From NCBI RefSeq assembly GCF_014334135.1, contig NZ_CP060497.1:4588001-4652000 (forward strand): a stretch of DNA of 64,000 nt, in the 5' to 3' direction. Within the stretch, counting starts at the first letter, position 1. Each line of letters starts with the position of its first letter. The notes under the pieces were generated by a model. It made no database searches. It was not told the origin of the DNA and saw nothing but the letters and a program-made list of their open reading frames with translations. The position numbers and the translations under genes were made by a program. Below are positions 51,882-59,913 of the stretch, in pieces. This DNA comes from Olivibacter sp. SDN3 (lineage in GTDB: Bacteria > Bacteroidota > Bacteroidia > Sphingobacteriales > Sphingobacteriaceae).

Positions 51882-52499
51882 CTATGCTATACTCCTTTCA
51901 TAAGGAACACGTGTAGCTATCGAGCGCCCCAAAGTTACTTCATCGACGTATTCCAATTCACCTCCAAATGCAATTCCTCTAGCTATAGTACTTATTTGTA
52001 TATCGAAATCCTTTAACTTTTTATACAGGTAAAAAATAGTGGTATCTCCTTCCATAGTTGCGCTTAAAGCTAATACAACTTCCTTCACTTCTTCTTCTTC
52101 TTTCATCCGATGTACCAATTTATCAATATTCAAATCAGAAGGGCCTACTCCATCCATCGGAGAAATTAAACCTCCTAAAACATGGTAAACGCCATTGAAC
52201 TGGTTTGTATTTTCGATTGCCATCACATCCCGTGTATCTTCGACTACACATATTAAACTCTTATCTCGTTTAGGCGTGCTGCATATTTCACAAATTGTTT
52301 GGTCAGCTATATTATTACAGATTGTACAAAAACAAATGTCTGACTTTAGCTTTACCAAAGTTTCACTGAAACGCTCCACATCGATCTTTTGTTGATTAAG
52401 TAGGTATAATACCAGCCTAAGTGCAGTTTTCTGACCTATACCCGGCAGTCTACTAAATTCATTAACAGCATTTTCCAATAGTTTAGACGAGAAATTCAT
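51882..52499 (-). CDS. recR: Recombination mediator RecR
   Basis: A 205-residue RecR. The N-terminal HhH region is ENAVNEFSRLPGIGQKTALRLVLYLL (about residues 8-33), the zinc finger is CTICNNIADQTICEIC (about 57-72), and the Toprim domain has VVEDTRDVMAIE. The C-terminal segment is FGGELEYVDEVTLGRSI. It loads RecA onto gapped DNA together with RecO. The ATG at 52499 gives the standard length; the longer upstream frame adds a hydrophobic, unrelated stretch. A TACCTTTG -7 box ends four bases before this ATG, implying a leaderless mRNA. Confidence 0.95.
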   Translation of the reverse strand: MNFSSKLLENAVNEFSRLPGIGQKTALRLVLYLLNQQKIDVERFSETLVKLKSDICFCTICNNIADQTICEICSTPKRDKSLICVVEDTRDVMAIENTNQFNGVYHVLGGLISPMDGVGPSDLNIDKLVHRMKEEEEVKEVVLALSATMEGDTTIFYLYKKLKDFDIQISTIARGIAFGGELEYVDEVTLGRSIATRVPYERSIA

Positions 52500-52503
52500 G
52501 ATA

Positions 52504-52511
52504 CAAAGGTA
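52504..52511 (-). promoter_or_regulatory. -7 box TACCTTTG four bases before the recR start
   Basis: TACCTTTG on the minus strand matches TAnnTTTG. Only TATC separates it from the ATG at 52499, so transcription probably starts at or near the A of the start codon. It lies inside the longer open frame and so rules out the upstream start if it is used. Confidence 0.5.
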
Positions 52512-52616
52512 AAGGAAAAAGGTAAAAAAATTTATTACATTAGCACAAAACAAGCAATTAACTATTGCAAACAACAGGTTAATACGAATATCACTTAAAA
52601 AGAGACAATATATTAT

Positions 52617-53324
52617 ATGATAACTGGTGAAGATAAGATAAGAAAAGCTTTTGAGAACAAAACATGGCAGGAGATTAAAGTAAAAGACTCATGGCAGATT
52701 TTTAAAATAATGGCAGAATTTGTTGAGGGATTTGAAAAACTGGCAAAAATAGGTCCCTGTGTTTCTATTTTTGGCTCTGCACGTACTTCTAGAGATCATG
52801 CTGATTACAAAATAGCTGAAGAATGTGCCCGTTTACTAACAGAAAAAGGATATGGTGTGATATCGGGAGGTGGCCCCGGCATTATGGAAGCAGCTAATAA
52901 AGGGGCTTATGAAGCCGGAGGTAAATCTGTTGGACTTAATATAGAACTCCCCTTCGAGCAGTTTCATAATAGGTATATAGATAGGGATAAACTATTGGAA
53001 TTCAACTACTTTTTTGTTAGAAAAGTTATGTTCATGAAGTATTCACAAGGGTATATTGTTCTCCCCGGAGGCTTTGGAACGATGGATGAACTGTTTGAAG
53101 CGATCACTTTGATACAAACAGGTAAAATAGCTCGATTTCCAATCGTTTTAGTTGGAAGATCTTATTACGGAGGCTTATTTGATTGGATTAAGAACAGAAT
53201 GTTGGAAGAAGGAAAGATCAGCGCAGAGGATCTAAATCTCTATCGGTTGGTTGATACTGCTGAGGAAGCGGCAGGCCATATCTTCAAATTCTATGATAAG
53301 TATCTATTAAAACCCAATTTTTAA
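52617..53324 (+). CDS. LOG family protein (cytokinin-riboside-monophosphate phosphoribohydrolase-like)
   Basis: A 235-residue TIGR00730-type Rossmann protein. It has the LOG motifs SIFGSARTS (about residues 52-60), GVISGGGPGIMEAANKGAYEAGG (about 81-103) and LPGGFGTMDELFEAI (PGGxGTxxE, about 146-160), with Arg/Glu residues for phosphoribosyl binding. The family hydrolyses nucleoside 5'-monophosphates to base and ribose phosphate; bacterial roles beyond plants are not settled. The N-terminal 35 residues (KTWQEIKVKDSWQIFKIMAEFVEG) form a helical extension typical of the longer bacterial type. Divergent from recR. Confidence 0.9.
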   Translation: MITGEDKIRKAFENKTWQEIKVKDSWQIFKIMAEFVEGFEKLAKIGPCVSIFGSARTSRDHADYKIAEECARLLTEKGYGVISGGGPGIMEAANKGAYEAGGKSVGLNIELPFEQFHNRYIDRDKLLEFNYFFVRKVMFMKYSQGYIVLPGGFGTMDELFEAITLIQTGKIARFPIVLVGRSYYGGLFDWIKNRMLEEGKISAEDLNLYRLVDTAEEAAGHIFKFYDKYLLKPNF

Positions 53325-53334
53325 CTTTTCTTCA

Positions 53335-53381
53335 CAAATACCAATGAAGCAATTGACCCATAATTTCTTCATTGGTATTTG
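53335..53381. terminator. Bidirectional terminator between LOG and glutamate dehydrogenase genes
   Basis: CAAATACCAATGAAG (53335-53349) and CTTCATTGGTATTTG (53367-53381) form a perfect 15-bp stem with a 17-base loop between convergent genes. Confidence 0.7.
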
Positions 53382-53386
53382 AATAA

Positions 53387-54613
53387 TTATATCAGCTGTT
53401 TTAAAGCGATTTCATATGCCCTAGAAGAAATACCCGTTTTTTCTCTAGACAGTTCAAAGATCCTTTTTAAAGCCTGATATATAACCTGTGATGTATCTGA
53501 AAATATGGCATCATCGCTCATTTCAACATTTGGCTGCATCAAATAGGCGAATACACGTGCCATACCACAATTTGCAATAAAATCAGGAATTAACGCTACC
53601 TGTTGATCGGTAAACTCCATAACAGGTCCATAAAAAATTTCTCTATCAGCAAAAGGCACATTTGCTCCTGACGAAATAACCTCCAAACCGTTATTTAAAA
53701 GTTGGAGTACATGTTCTTTCGAAACTAAACGAGACGCGGCAGCAGGCACAAATATCTCAGCTCCTACCTCCCATATATGCGCGTTAACCTCATCAAATGC
53801 TAATAAATCATCACTAATTAAGGCATTACCACTTCTGTCTAAAAAGAGTTTTTCAATGGTCTCATCGCTAAAACCATCTTCATTAATTACCCCTCCTTCC
53901 CGATCTATAATGCCTACAATTTTAACTCCTAACTTAGAAAGATAATAGCCTGCCGCGGCTGCAACATTTCCCCAACCCTGTATAATAGCCCTTTTACCAA
54001 TACGGGTACCACCCATTAATTTGTAATAATGTTTAATCGACTCAGAAACGCCGTAACCAGTTATCATGTCTGCCACTCTGTATTTTCGTTTAAGATCCGG
54101 AGTATACTTCAGGTCTTCCAATACCTTTGATACACCATACCGTAATTGTCCGATTTGATGAATCCGTTTATTTTCTCTTACATTAAAATGCCCGTTTAGT
54201 ACACCTTCCTGAGGGTGCCATAAACCATAGTCTTCTGTTAACGGAATAACCTCATTGATTTCATCAATGTTCAAATCGCCGCCAGTACCGTAATAATTCT
54301 TGAGCAGCGGAGTTACTACCTGAAACCAACGGTCTAACACGCCTCTTTTTCTTGGGTCTGACGGGTCGAAATTAATACCGGATTTTGCTCCTCCTATAGC
54401 AGGACCAGAAACTGTAAATTTAACTTCCATTGTTTTTGCCAGCGACTCGACTTCGTGTTTATCCAATCCTTTCCTCATTCGTGTCCCGCCACCTGCCGCC
54501 CTCCCCCGCAACGAATTAATAACAATCCACCCCTCGGCTTCTGTTTCTGGATCTTTCCATTCAAATACTATTTCTGGTTTCTTACTTTCGAATCTGTTCA
54601 ATAGATCTTTCAT
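53387..54613 (-). CDS. Glu/Leu/Phe/Val family amino-acid dehydrogenase
   Basis: A 408-residue NAD(P)-dependent dehydrogenase of the GDH superfamily. The N-terminal part has INSLRGRAAGGGTRM and the substrate-site motif FTVSGPAIGGAKSGINFDP with the catalytic Lys. The Gly-Asp loop is YYGTGGDLNIDEI. The Rossmann domain starts around residue 210 with AIIQGWGNVAAAAGYYLSKLG and ends with IPDFIANCGMARVFAYLMQP. It deaminates an amino acid, most likely glutamate or a branched-chain one, reversibly; sequence alone does not decide which. The unusual N-terminal extension ESKKPEIVFEWKDPETEAEG is shared by Bacteroidota relatives as far as I know. Single gene. Confidence 0.88.
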   Translation of the reverse strand: MKDLLNRFESKKPEIVFEWKDPETEAEGWIVINSLRGRAAGGGTRMRKGLDKHEVESLAKTMEVKFTVSGPAIGGAKSGINFDPSDPRKRGVLDRWFQVVTPLLKNYYGTGGDLNIDEINEVIPLTEDYGLWHPQEGVLNGHFNVRENKRIHQIGQLRYGVSKVLEDLKYTPDLKRKYRVADMITGYGVSESIKHYYKLMGGTRIGKRAIIQGWGNVAAAAGYYLSKLGVKIVGIIDREGGVINEDGFSDETIEKLFLDRSGNALISDDLLAFDEVNAHIWEVGAEIFVPAAASRLVSKEHVLQLLNNGLEVISSGANVPFADREIFYGPVMEFTDQQVALIPDFIANCGMARVFAYLMQPNVEMSDDAIFSDTSQVIYQALKRIFELSREKTGISSRAYEIALKQLI

Positions 54614-54855
54614 TTCATGCTTTAATTATCGGTTTACAATAAATAATGTAAAAACAGTGAGAACGTATCATTGTAAAGTGCTATTAAATAGCGTCAACAA
54701 TAGGTATTTAAGAAATATTCACTATATAGTGCAAACCTAAACAAAATATTAGCAAAGAAAAATAGCCGTATTACAGAATATTAATTCAACACAATTGTGT
54801 CATACAAATTAAAACACAATCACAATTATCCCGCAACTGAATTGCAATAAAAAAC

Positions 54856-54863
54856 TATATTTG
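54856..54863 (+). promoter_or_regulatory. -7 box TATATTTG for lgt
   Basis: TATATTTG matches TAnnTTTG and ends 27 bases before the lgt ATG at 54891. A 12-bp palindrome ACACAATTGTGT lies upstream at 54789-54800 and could be a regulator site. Confidence 0.5.
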
Positions 54864-54890
54864 TAAGATTATAAAATAAGGAAAAAATAT

Positions 54891-55727
54891 ATGTCATTTT
54901 TTTTATCAAGTATACATTGGGATATAAATCCTGAGATATTCAGTATTGGCAGCTTTGGCCTACGTTATTATACACTCTGCTTTATGTTGGCTTTTTTCTT
55001 AAGCTATGTCATACTTTTAAACATCTTCAGAAAAGAAGGAAAATCTCAAGAACTACTTGATAAGCTCACCATCTATGTATTTATAGGTACGGTTTTAGGC
55101 GCACGAATAGGTCATTGTCTTTTTTACGAATTTGATTACTATAAAGATCATTTACTTGAGATGATTTTACCTATAAGAAATATCAATGGAAATCTAACAT
55201 TCACGGGTTATCAGGGCTTAGCCAGCCATGGAGGCGCTATTGGAATTATACTGGCCTTAATTCTTTATTGCCGAAAGACAAAAGTTAATTTTTGGTGGAT
55301 TGCTGATCGGCTCGTTATTGTTGCCGCACTTTCTGGGACACTGATCCGTCTAGGAAATTTCTTTAATTCTGAAATAATAGGCACTCCCAGTAAACTTCCC
55401 TGGGCTGTCATATTTGCGCAGATTGATAACATACCCCGTCATCCAGCGCAGTTATATGAATCATTAGGTTATTTACTAATTTTCTTACTGTTGTACAGTT
55501 CATACAGGCAAAAAAAATATATAAAACCTGCATATCTATTTGGTTTTTTTATGGCAACTGTATTCGGCCTTCGTTTTATTATGGAGTTTGTTAAAGAGAA
55601 TCAGGAAGCATTTGAAAACAATATGACGCTCAATATGGGACAAATACTGAGTGCTCCCTTTATCATATTGGGACTTTATTTTATATTTAGAAAAGAGCCC
55701 GTTACTTTAGCTCCAAAACGGAAATAA
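54891..55727 (+). CDS. lgt: Prolipoprotein diacylglyceryl transferase
   Basis: A 278-residue inner-membrane enzyme with seven predicted helices that adds diacylglycerol from phosphatidylglycerol to the lipobox cysteine of prolipoproteins. Family signatures are FGLRYYTLCFMLAFFLSY in helix 1 and GARIGHCLFYEFDYY with the catalytic Arg. GLASHGGAIGIILAL is the HGG motif, and LIRLGNFFNSEIIGTPSKLPWAV and PRHPAQLYESLGYLL follow. Complete and of usual length. The window carries many lipoproteins that would be its substrates. A Fur-family gene follows after 25 bases and may be co-transcribed. Confidence 0.95.
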   Translation: MSFFLSSIHWDINPEIFSIGSFGLRYYTLCFMLAFFLSYVILLNIFRKEGKSQELLDKLTIYVFIGTVLGARIGHCLFYEFDYYKDHLLEMILPIRNINGNLTFTGYQGLASHGGAIGIILALILYCRKTKVNFWWIADRLVIVAALSGTLIRLGNFFNSEIIGTPSKLPWAVIFAQIDNIPRHPAQLYESLGYLLIFLLLYSSYRQKKYIKPAYLFGFFMATVFGLRFIMEFVKENQEAFENNMTLNMGQILSAPFIILGLYFIFRKEPVTLAPKRK

Positions 55728-55752
55728 TAGCTAACCAAAACAAGCATTAGTG

Positions 55753-56205
55753 ATGAAAGAAGATAAGGTTAAAACATTTGAAAATATTCTTCGCAAACAC
55801 CATTTGAAGGTAACCCTACCTCGCTTGAAGGTGCTTGAAAATATTTTTAATAAAGATACGGCAACTTCTCAGCCGGAATTAGAAAAATCGATCGGCAAAG
55901 ATATTGATAGAGTAACGCTCTATCGTGTATTGAACATTTTTGAAGAAAAAGGAATCATCCATAAAATATTCGATCTTCATGGAACCGCAACCTATGCGTT
56001 GTGCTCACCGCAATGTACTACCCATCAACATCATGATGAACATGTTCACTTTAGCTGCTCTATTTGTAACAGCATATACTGCTTGCAGGAGATTAAATTA
56101 CCTGAAATAAGCACCCCTCCTGGTTTTTCCATAAACCAAGTGGCAATAAGTGCCATAGGTATATGCAATAAGTGCAAAAGCTTGAAGGCTGCCTCCATAA
56201 GTTAA
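55753..56205 (+). CDS. Fur/PerR/Zur family transcriptional repressor
   Basis: A 150-residue Fur-family protein. The N-terminal winged helix (residues about 1-80) has LKVTLPRLKVLENIF and DRVTLYRVLNIFEEKGIIHKI. The dimerisation and metal domain has HHDEHVHFSCSICNSIYCL with the CxxC of the structural zinc, and a second CxxC pair in GICNKCKS. The His-rich stretch THQHHDEHVH is the regulatory metal site. Fur, Zur or PerR identity cannot be decided; the short form with few C-terminal ligands resembles Zur/PerR-like Bacteroidota proteins. The ATG at 55753 follows a GTG codon directly; ATG is preferred. Confidence 0.88.
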   Translation: MKEDKVKTFENILRKHHLKVTLPRLKVLENIFNKDTATSQPELEKSIGKDIDRVTLYRVLNIFEEKGIIHKIFDLHGTATYALCSPQCTTHQHHDEHVHFSCSICNSIYCLQEIKLPEISTPPGFSINQVAISAIGICNKCKSLKAASIS

Positions 56206-56310
56206 AAGAACCTAGTATTGTTAAACACTTTTTGAGGAATACTGATCAATAAAAAACAAAGACAAAAATAAGCTGTATTCTTAGAGTTATTATCTTAAAG
56301 CACAAACCTT

Positions 56311-58446
56311 ATGTCGACAAAAAAAGCAAATGCAATTAAACATGTTCTATCTCAATTAATTGCCGACGTTTTCGAGAAATCAGGAAATAAAGCACTAAAT
56401 TATAAACAAGTTTCTGCCCAACTCAATATAGACGATCCTGTATCGAAGAGTACTATTTTAGACATATTACAAGAAGAATCAAAAATCAAGTCTGGGTTGT
56501 TCAAGGAAGTCGAGAAAGGAAAATTCACGCTAAGGGAACTTAAAACTTTCACAATCGGTAAGGTAGATATGACTGCAGACGGCTCGGCATTCATTGTAAC
56601 TGAGGATGAGTTTGAAGATGATATCTATATAGCTCCTCGTAAACTCAGAAACGCGTTACACGGCGATTCCGTCAAAGTATATACTTATGAGAAGAGCAAA
56701 GGGAGAAAGAAAGAAGGTGAAGTTGTTGAGATATTAGAGCGCTTTCGTACTGATTTTACCGGTATTATCAAGATTTCGAAACGCTTCGCTTTTTTAATAG
56801 CAGATGACCGGAAGATGCTCCATGATATATTTATTCCGCTGGAAGATTTAAATGGTGCGCAAGACCAAGATAAAGTAGTAGTTACCATAACTGACTGGCC
56901 TCAAGGAAGTAAAAACCCTGTTGGAAAAGTAAAACATGTACTGGGCAAACAGGGTGAAAATAATACTGAAATGAGTGCTATTCTGGCTGATTATGGGTTC
57001 CCCTTAGCATTCCCAGACTTTGTAGAAAAGGAGGCTGATGCCATTACAGACGATATTGACGAGGAAGAAATTAAAAAACGGAAAGATTACAGAGATATTC
57101 TGACTTTTACAATCGATCCTTTTGATGCAAAGGATTTTGATGACGCAATATCTTTTCGAACACTCGACGAAGACACGTATGAGGTAGGTATACATATTGC
57201 TGATGTCACGCATTACATAGTTCCCGATAGTGCTTTAGATAAGGAAGCTTATGAAAGGGGTACATCCGTGTATCTTGTCGATAGAGTCATTCCAATGTTA
57301 CCTGAAAGGCTTTCCAACAATCTATGTTCATTACGCCCAAACGAAGATAAACTCTGCTTTTCTGCTGTATTCGTATTAGATAAACAGGCCTATATCAAGG
57401 ATCAATGGTTTGGAAAAACGGTTATTCATTCCGATAGACGTTTTACATACGAGGAGGCACAGAAAATTTTAGAGACAAAAGAGGGGTTGTATAGCCATGA
57501 ACTATTAACATTGAACAACTTGGCTCATATTTTACGAGAGCGTAAATTCAAGCAAGGAGCTATTAACTTTGAGTCTACAGAAGTAAAATTCAGATTGGAT
57601 GAAGATGGGAAACCGCTAGGTGTTTATACCAAAGAAAGAAAAGATGCGCATAAGTTAATCGAAGACTTTATGCTGTTAGCCAATAGAAAAGTTGCCGAGT
57701 ATATAGGCAAACAAGGAAAAGGGAAAAAAAAGTTGCCATTTGTTTATCGTAGTCATGATGCTCCAAACGAGCAAAGTCTTACAGCCTTTGCGCAATTTGC
57801 AGCACGTTTTGGCTATAAAATCAATACAAAGTCAGATAAAGAAACTGCGAAGTCATTAAACACGCTTATGCATGACGTTGAGGGAACAAAAGAACAAAAC
57901 GTGTTAACAACCTTAGCGATACGTTCCATGGCAAAGGCCATCTACACGACTAAAAAACACAGTCATTATGGATTAGCTTTTGACTATTATACGCATTTCA
58001 CATCGCCTATCCGTAGGTATCCTGATATGATGGTACATCGTTTACTGGCGTATTACCTAACTGGAGGAAAAGGAGTAAATGAGGAAGTTTACGAAAAAAT
58101 GTGTGTTCATGCCTCACAAATGGAGAAAAAAGCGGCGGATGCGGAAAGAACCTCCATTAAGTATAAACAAGCAGAATATCTACAGGATCACATCGGAAAT
58201 ATTTATCTGGGGATTGTATCAGGGGTAACAGAATGGGGAATGTACGTCGAAATAGAAGAAAACAAATGTGAAGGAATGGTTAGGCTGCGAGATATTACCG
58301 ATGATTTTTATTCATTGGATGAAAAAAATTACGCTATCATCGGCCAACGTAAGAAAAAGCGTTATCAATTGGGAGATGAAGTAGAAATTAAGGTCAAAAC
58401 GGTTAACTTAGCTAAACGCCAAATAGATTTTACATTAATTAGTTAA
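56311..58446 (+). CDS. rnr: Ribonuclease R
   Basis: A 711-residue 3'-5' exoribonuclease. The N-terminal winged helix (about residues 10-75) is followed by two cold-shock domains (about 80-215). The RNB catalytic domain has IDPFDAKDFDDAISF with the four magnesium-binding Asp residues (about residues 269-283), PMLPERLSNNLCSLRPNEDKL and GLAFDYYTHFTSPIRRYPDMM. The C-terminal S1 domain is at about 625-710 (GIVSGVTEWGMYVEIEENKCEGMV). It degrades structured RNA and takes part in rRNA quality control. Full length; the polyprenyl synthase starts 24 bases after its stop. Confidence 0.96.
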   Translation: MSTKKANAIKHVLSQLIADVFEKSGNKALNYKQVSAQLNIDDPVSKSTILDILQEESKIKSGLFKEVEKGKFTLRELKTFTIGKVDMTADGSAFIVTEDEFEDDIYIAPRKLRNALHGDSVKVYTYEKSKGRKKEGEVVEILERFRTDFTGIIKISKRFAFLIADDRKMLHDIFIPLEDLNGAQDQDKVVVTITDWPQGSKNPVGKVKHVLGKQGENNTEMSAILADYGFPLAFPDFVEKEADAITDDIDEEEIKKRKDYRDILTFTIDPFDAKDFDDAISFRTLDEDTYEVGIHIADVTHYIVPDSALDKEAYERGTSVYLVDRVIPMLPERLSNNLCSLRPNEDKLCFSAVFVLDKQAYIKDQWFGKTVIHSDRRFTYEEAQKILETKEGLYSHELLTLNNLAHILRERKFKQGAINFESTEVKFRLDEDGKPLGVYTKERKDAHKLIEDFMLLANRKVAEYIGKQGKGKKKLPFVYRSHDAPNEQSLTAFAQFAARFGYKINTKSDKETAKSLNTLMHDVEGTKEQNVLTTLAIRSMAKAIYTTKKHSHYGLAFDYYTHFTSPIRRYPDMMVHRLLAYYLTGGKGVNEEVYEKMCVHASQMEKKAADAERTSIKYKQAEYLQDHIGNIYLGIVSGVTEWGMYVEIEENKCEGMVRLRDITDDFYSLDEKNYAIIGQRKKKRYQLGDEVEIKVKTVNLAKRQIDFTLIS

Positions 58447-58470
58447 TAAGGAAAATCTTATCTTCGCCGC

Positions 58471-59445
58471 ATGTATTCAATAGCAGATCTTCAGTTAACA
58501 ATCAGTCAAGCATTAATAACGAAACAGATATCCAGGGAGCCGCACACACTATATGAACCTATCAGTTACTTTCTAAGTTTAGGTGGGAAACGTCTGAGAC
58601 CAGTTCTCACTTTACTGGCTACAGACTTATTTAGCGAAGCAATCGAAAAAAGTATACCAGCTGCATTGGCAATAGAGCTGTTTCATAATTTCACGCTCAT
58701 GCACGATGATATCATGGACCAGGCGCCATTAAGAAGAGGAAAAACATCTGTTCATGAAAAATGGAATACCAATACGGCTATACTTTCCGGTGATGCTATG
58801 CTTATCATGGCATATCAACTATTATCAGAAACTGACCATAATTATTTACATCAATTGTTTGCAAGCTTTAATAAAATGGCACTTGAGGTTTGTGAAGGAC
58901 AACAACTAGATCTTGATTTCGGCAACACCTATCATGTGACTGAAGAACAATATATTCAGATGATTCGTTTAAAAACTTCCGTTTTACTTGGAACTGCCTT
59001 AGAGTTAGGTGCAATCATCAGTGGGGCCAACGATAGTGATCGAAACTTAATCTACCAATTTGGTGTTAATATGGGTATTGCATTCCAATTACAGGATGAT
59101 ATATTAGATGTATATGGGGACCCCGACAAATTTGGCAAACAAATAGGTGGAGACATTATTGAAAATAAAAAGACTTTCTTGCTTATCAATGCTCTTGAAC
59201 TATCCCGTGGAAAGGATGCTGTAGAACTGAAATCACTGGTAACAAATAATGAAGTAGATGTGCAATATAAGATTGCGTCTACAAAAAAAATTTATGACAA
59301 ACTGAACATCCGATCTTTAGCTGAAAAAGCAAAAAAAGACTTTGCAAATCAAGCATTTAAAGCATTAAATGCCTTAAGTATAGAGCAGGAAAAAACAACT
59401 GTACTCCGAAATTTCGCTAAAAGCTTATTAATAAGAGAAAGTTAA
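58471..59445 (+). CDS. Trans-polyprenyl diphosphate synthase
   Basis: A 324-residue isoprenoid chain-elongating enzyme. The first Asp-rich motif is LMHDDIMDQAPLRRGKTSVH (DDxxD, about residues 77-81) and the second is FQLQDDILDVYGDPDKFGKQIGGD (about residues 208-231). GGKRLRPVLTLLA precedes the first motif. The residues before the first motif (FHNFTLMHDD) lack bulky aromatic pairs directly before DD, which points to a long-chain product such as the side chain of menaquinone, but product length is inference. It follows rnr closely and may be co-transcribed. The tRNA-Ser gene follows after about 130 bases. Confidence 0.92.
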   Translation: MYSIADLQLTISQALITKQISREPHTLYEPISYFLSLGGKRLRPVLTLLATDLFSEAIEKSIPAALAIELFHNFTLMHDDIMDQAPLRRGKTSVHEKWNTNTAILSGDAMLIMAYQLLSETDHNYLHQLFASFNKMALEVCEGQQLDLDFGNTYHVTEEQYIQMIRLKTSVLLGTALELGAIISGANDSDRNLIYQFGVNMGIAFQLQDDILDVYGDPDKFGKQIGGDIIENKKTFLLINALELSRGKDAVELKSLVTNNEVDVQYKIASTKKIYDKLNIRSLAEKAKKDFANQAFKALNALSIEQEKTTVLRNFAKSLLIRES

Positions 59446-59542
59446 GCTATATTCTTATAAGACATTAACGTTAAATTTAACAAAAATAATTTACACTAAA
59501 TGAAGCAGTTAATCATAAAGAGAGAGAAAATACATTTTTTGA

Positions 59543-59573
59543 TTTGTTAAAATCAATGGAGTTTGTACTTTTG
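59543..59573 (+). promoter_or_regulatory. Promoter of the tRNA-Ser gene, TTTG-N19-TACTTTTG
   Basis: TTTG (59543-59546) and TACTTTTG (59566-59573) match both Bacteroidota promoter boxes with a 19-base gap. The -7 box ends 4 bases before the tRNA 5' end. This is the best promoter match in the window. Confidence 0.75.
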
Positions 59574-59577
59574 TGCC

Positions 59578-59662
59578 GGAAAGTTGGCAGAGTGGTCGAA
59601 TGCGGCGGTCTTGAAAACCGTTGTCTGTAACAGGACCGGGGGTTCGAATCCCTCACTTTCCG
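59578..59662 (+). tRNA. tRNA-Ser (anticodon TGA)
   Basis: The acceptor stem GGAAAGT (59578-59584) pairs with ACTTTCC (59655-59661). The anticodon loop is CTTGAAA with TGA at 59612-59614, the variable arm is long as in class II tRNAs, and the T-loop GGTTCGAATCC is intact. The CCA end is not encoded. It reads UCA and other UCN codons. Its 3' end adjoins an integrase-bearing element, a common insertion target. Confidence 0.97.
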
Positions 59663-59687
59663 CACCCATCAAGACATTTAGTATCAG

Positions 59688-59720
59688 AACCCTATAAATA
59701 GCACTATTTATAGGGTTTTT
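59688..59720 (+). terminator. Rho-independent terminator after tRNA-Ser
   Basis: AACCCTATAAATA (59688-59700) and TATTTATAGGGTT (59705-59717) form a perfect 13-bp stem with loop GCAC, followed by TTT. Confidence 0.85.
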
Positions 59721-59765
59721 GCTTTTGTAGGCCTTCCTAACTATTTCCTTATTCCAGTTTCAAAC

Positions 59766-59868
59766 GAGACCCTAGCGAGACCCTAAAATTCAGTCTTGTA
59801 GGGTCTCGCTAAAATGAACCGGTCAAAGCCGGTCTAACCTAGTCGTCAAGTGAACATCTTGACAACTA
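59766..59868 (+). repeat. Repeat cluster between tRNA and integrase, candidate integrase arm/att sites
   Basis: GAGACCCTA occurs at 59766-59774 and 59777-59785 and inverted at 59799-59807. The second and third copies extend to a perfect 12-bp hairpin (AGCGAGACCCTA and TAGGGTCTCGCT). Further on, TAGTCGTCAAG (59840-59850) and CTTGACAACTA (59858-59868) are inverted with one mismatch across 7 bases. Their position between the tRNA and the integrase gene suggests integrase or excisionase binding sites. Confidence 0.55.
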
Positions 59869-59913
59869 GATGGCTAAGGAATAAATTGAATAACTAAATA
59901 AAGCGCCACCACC

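Noticed and set aside
52500-52574. Longer N-terminus of RecR with a hydrophobic stretch
   Set aside because: The extension contains a promoter -7 box and makes the protein longer than any usual RecR; the ATG at 52499 gives the standard 205 residues.
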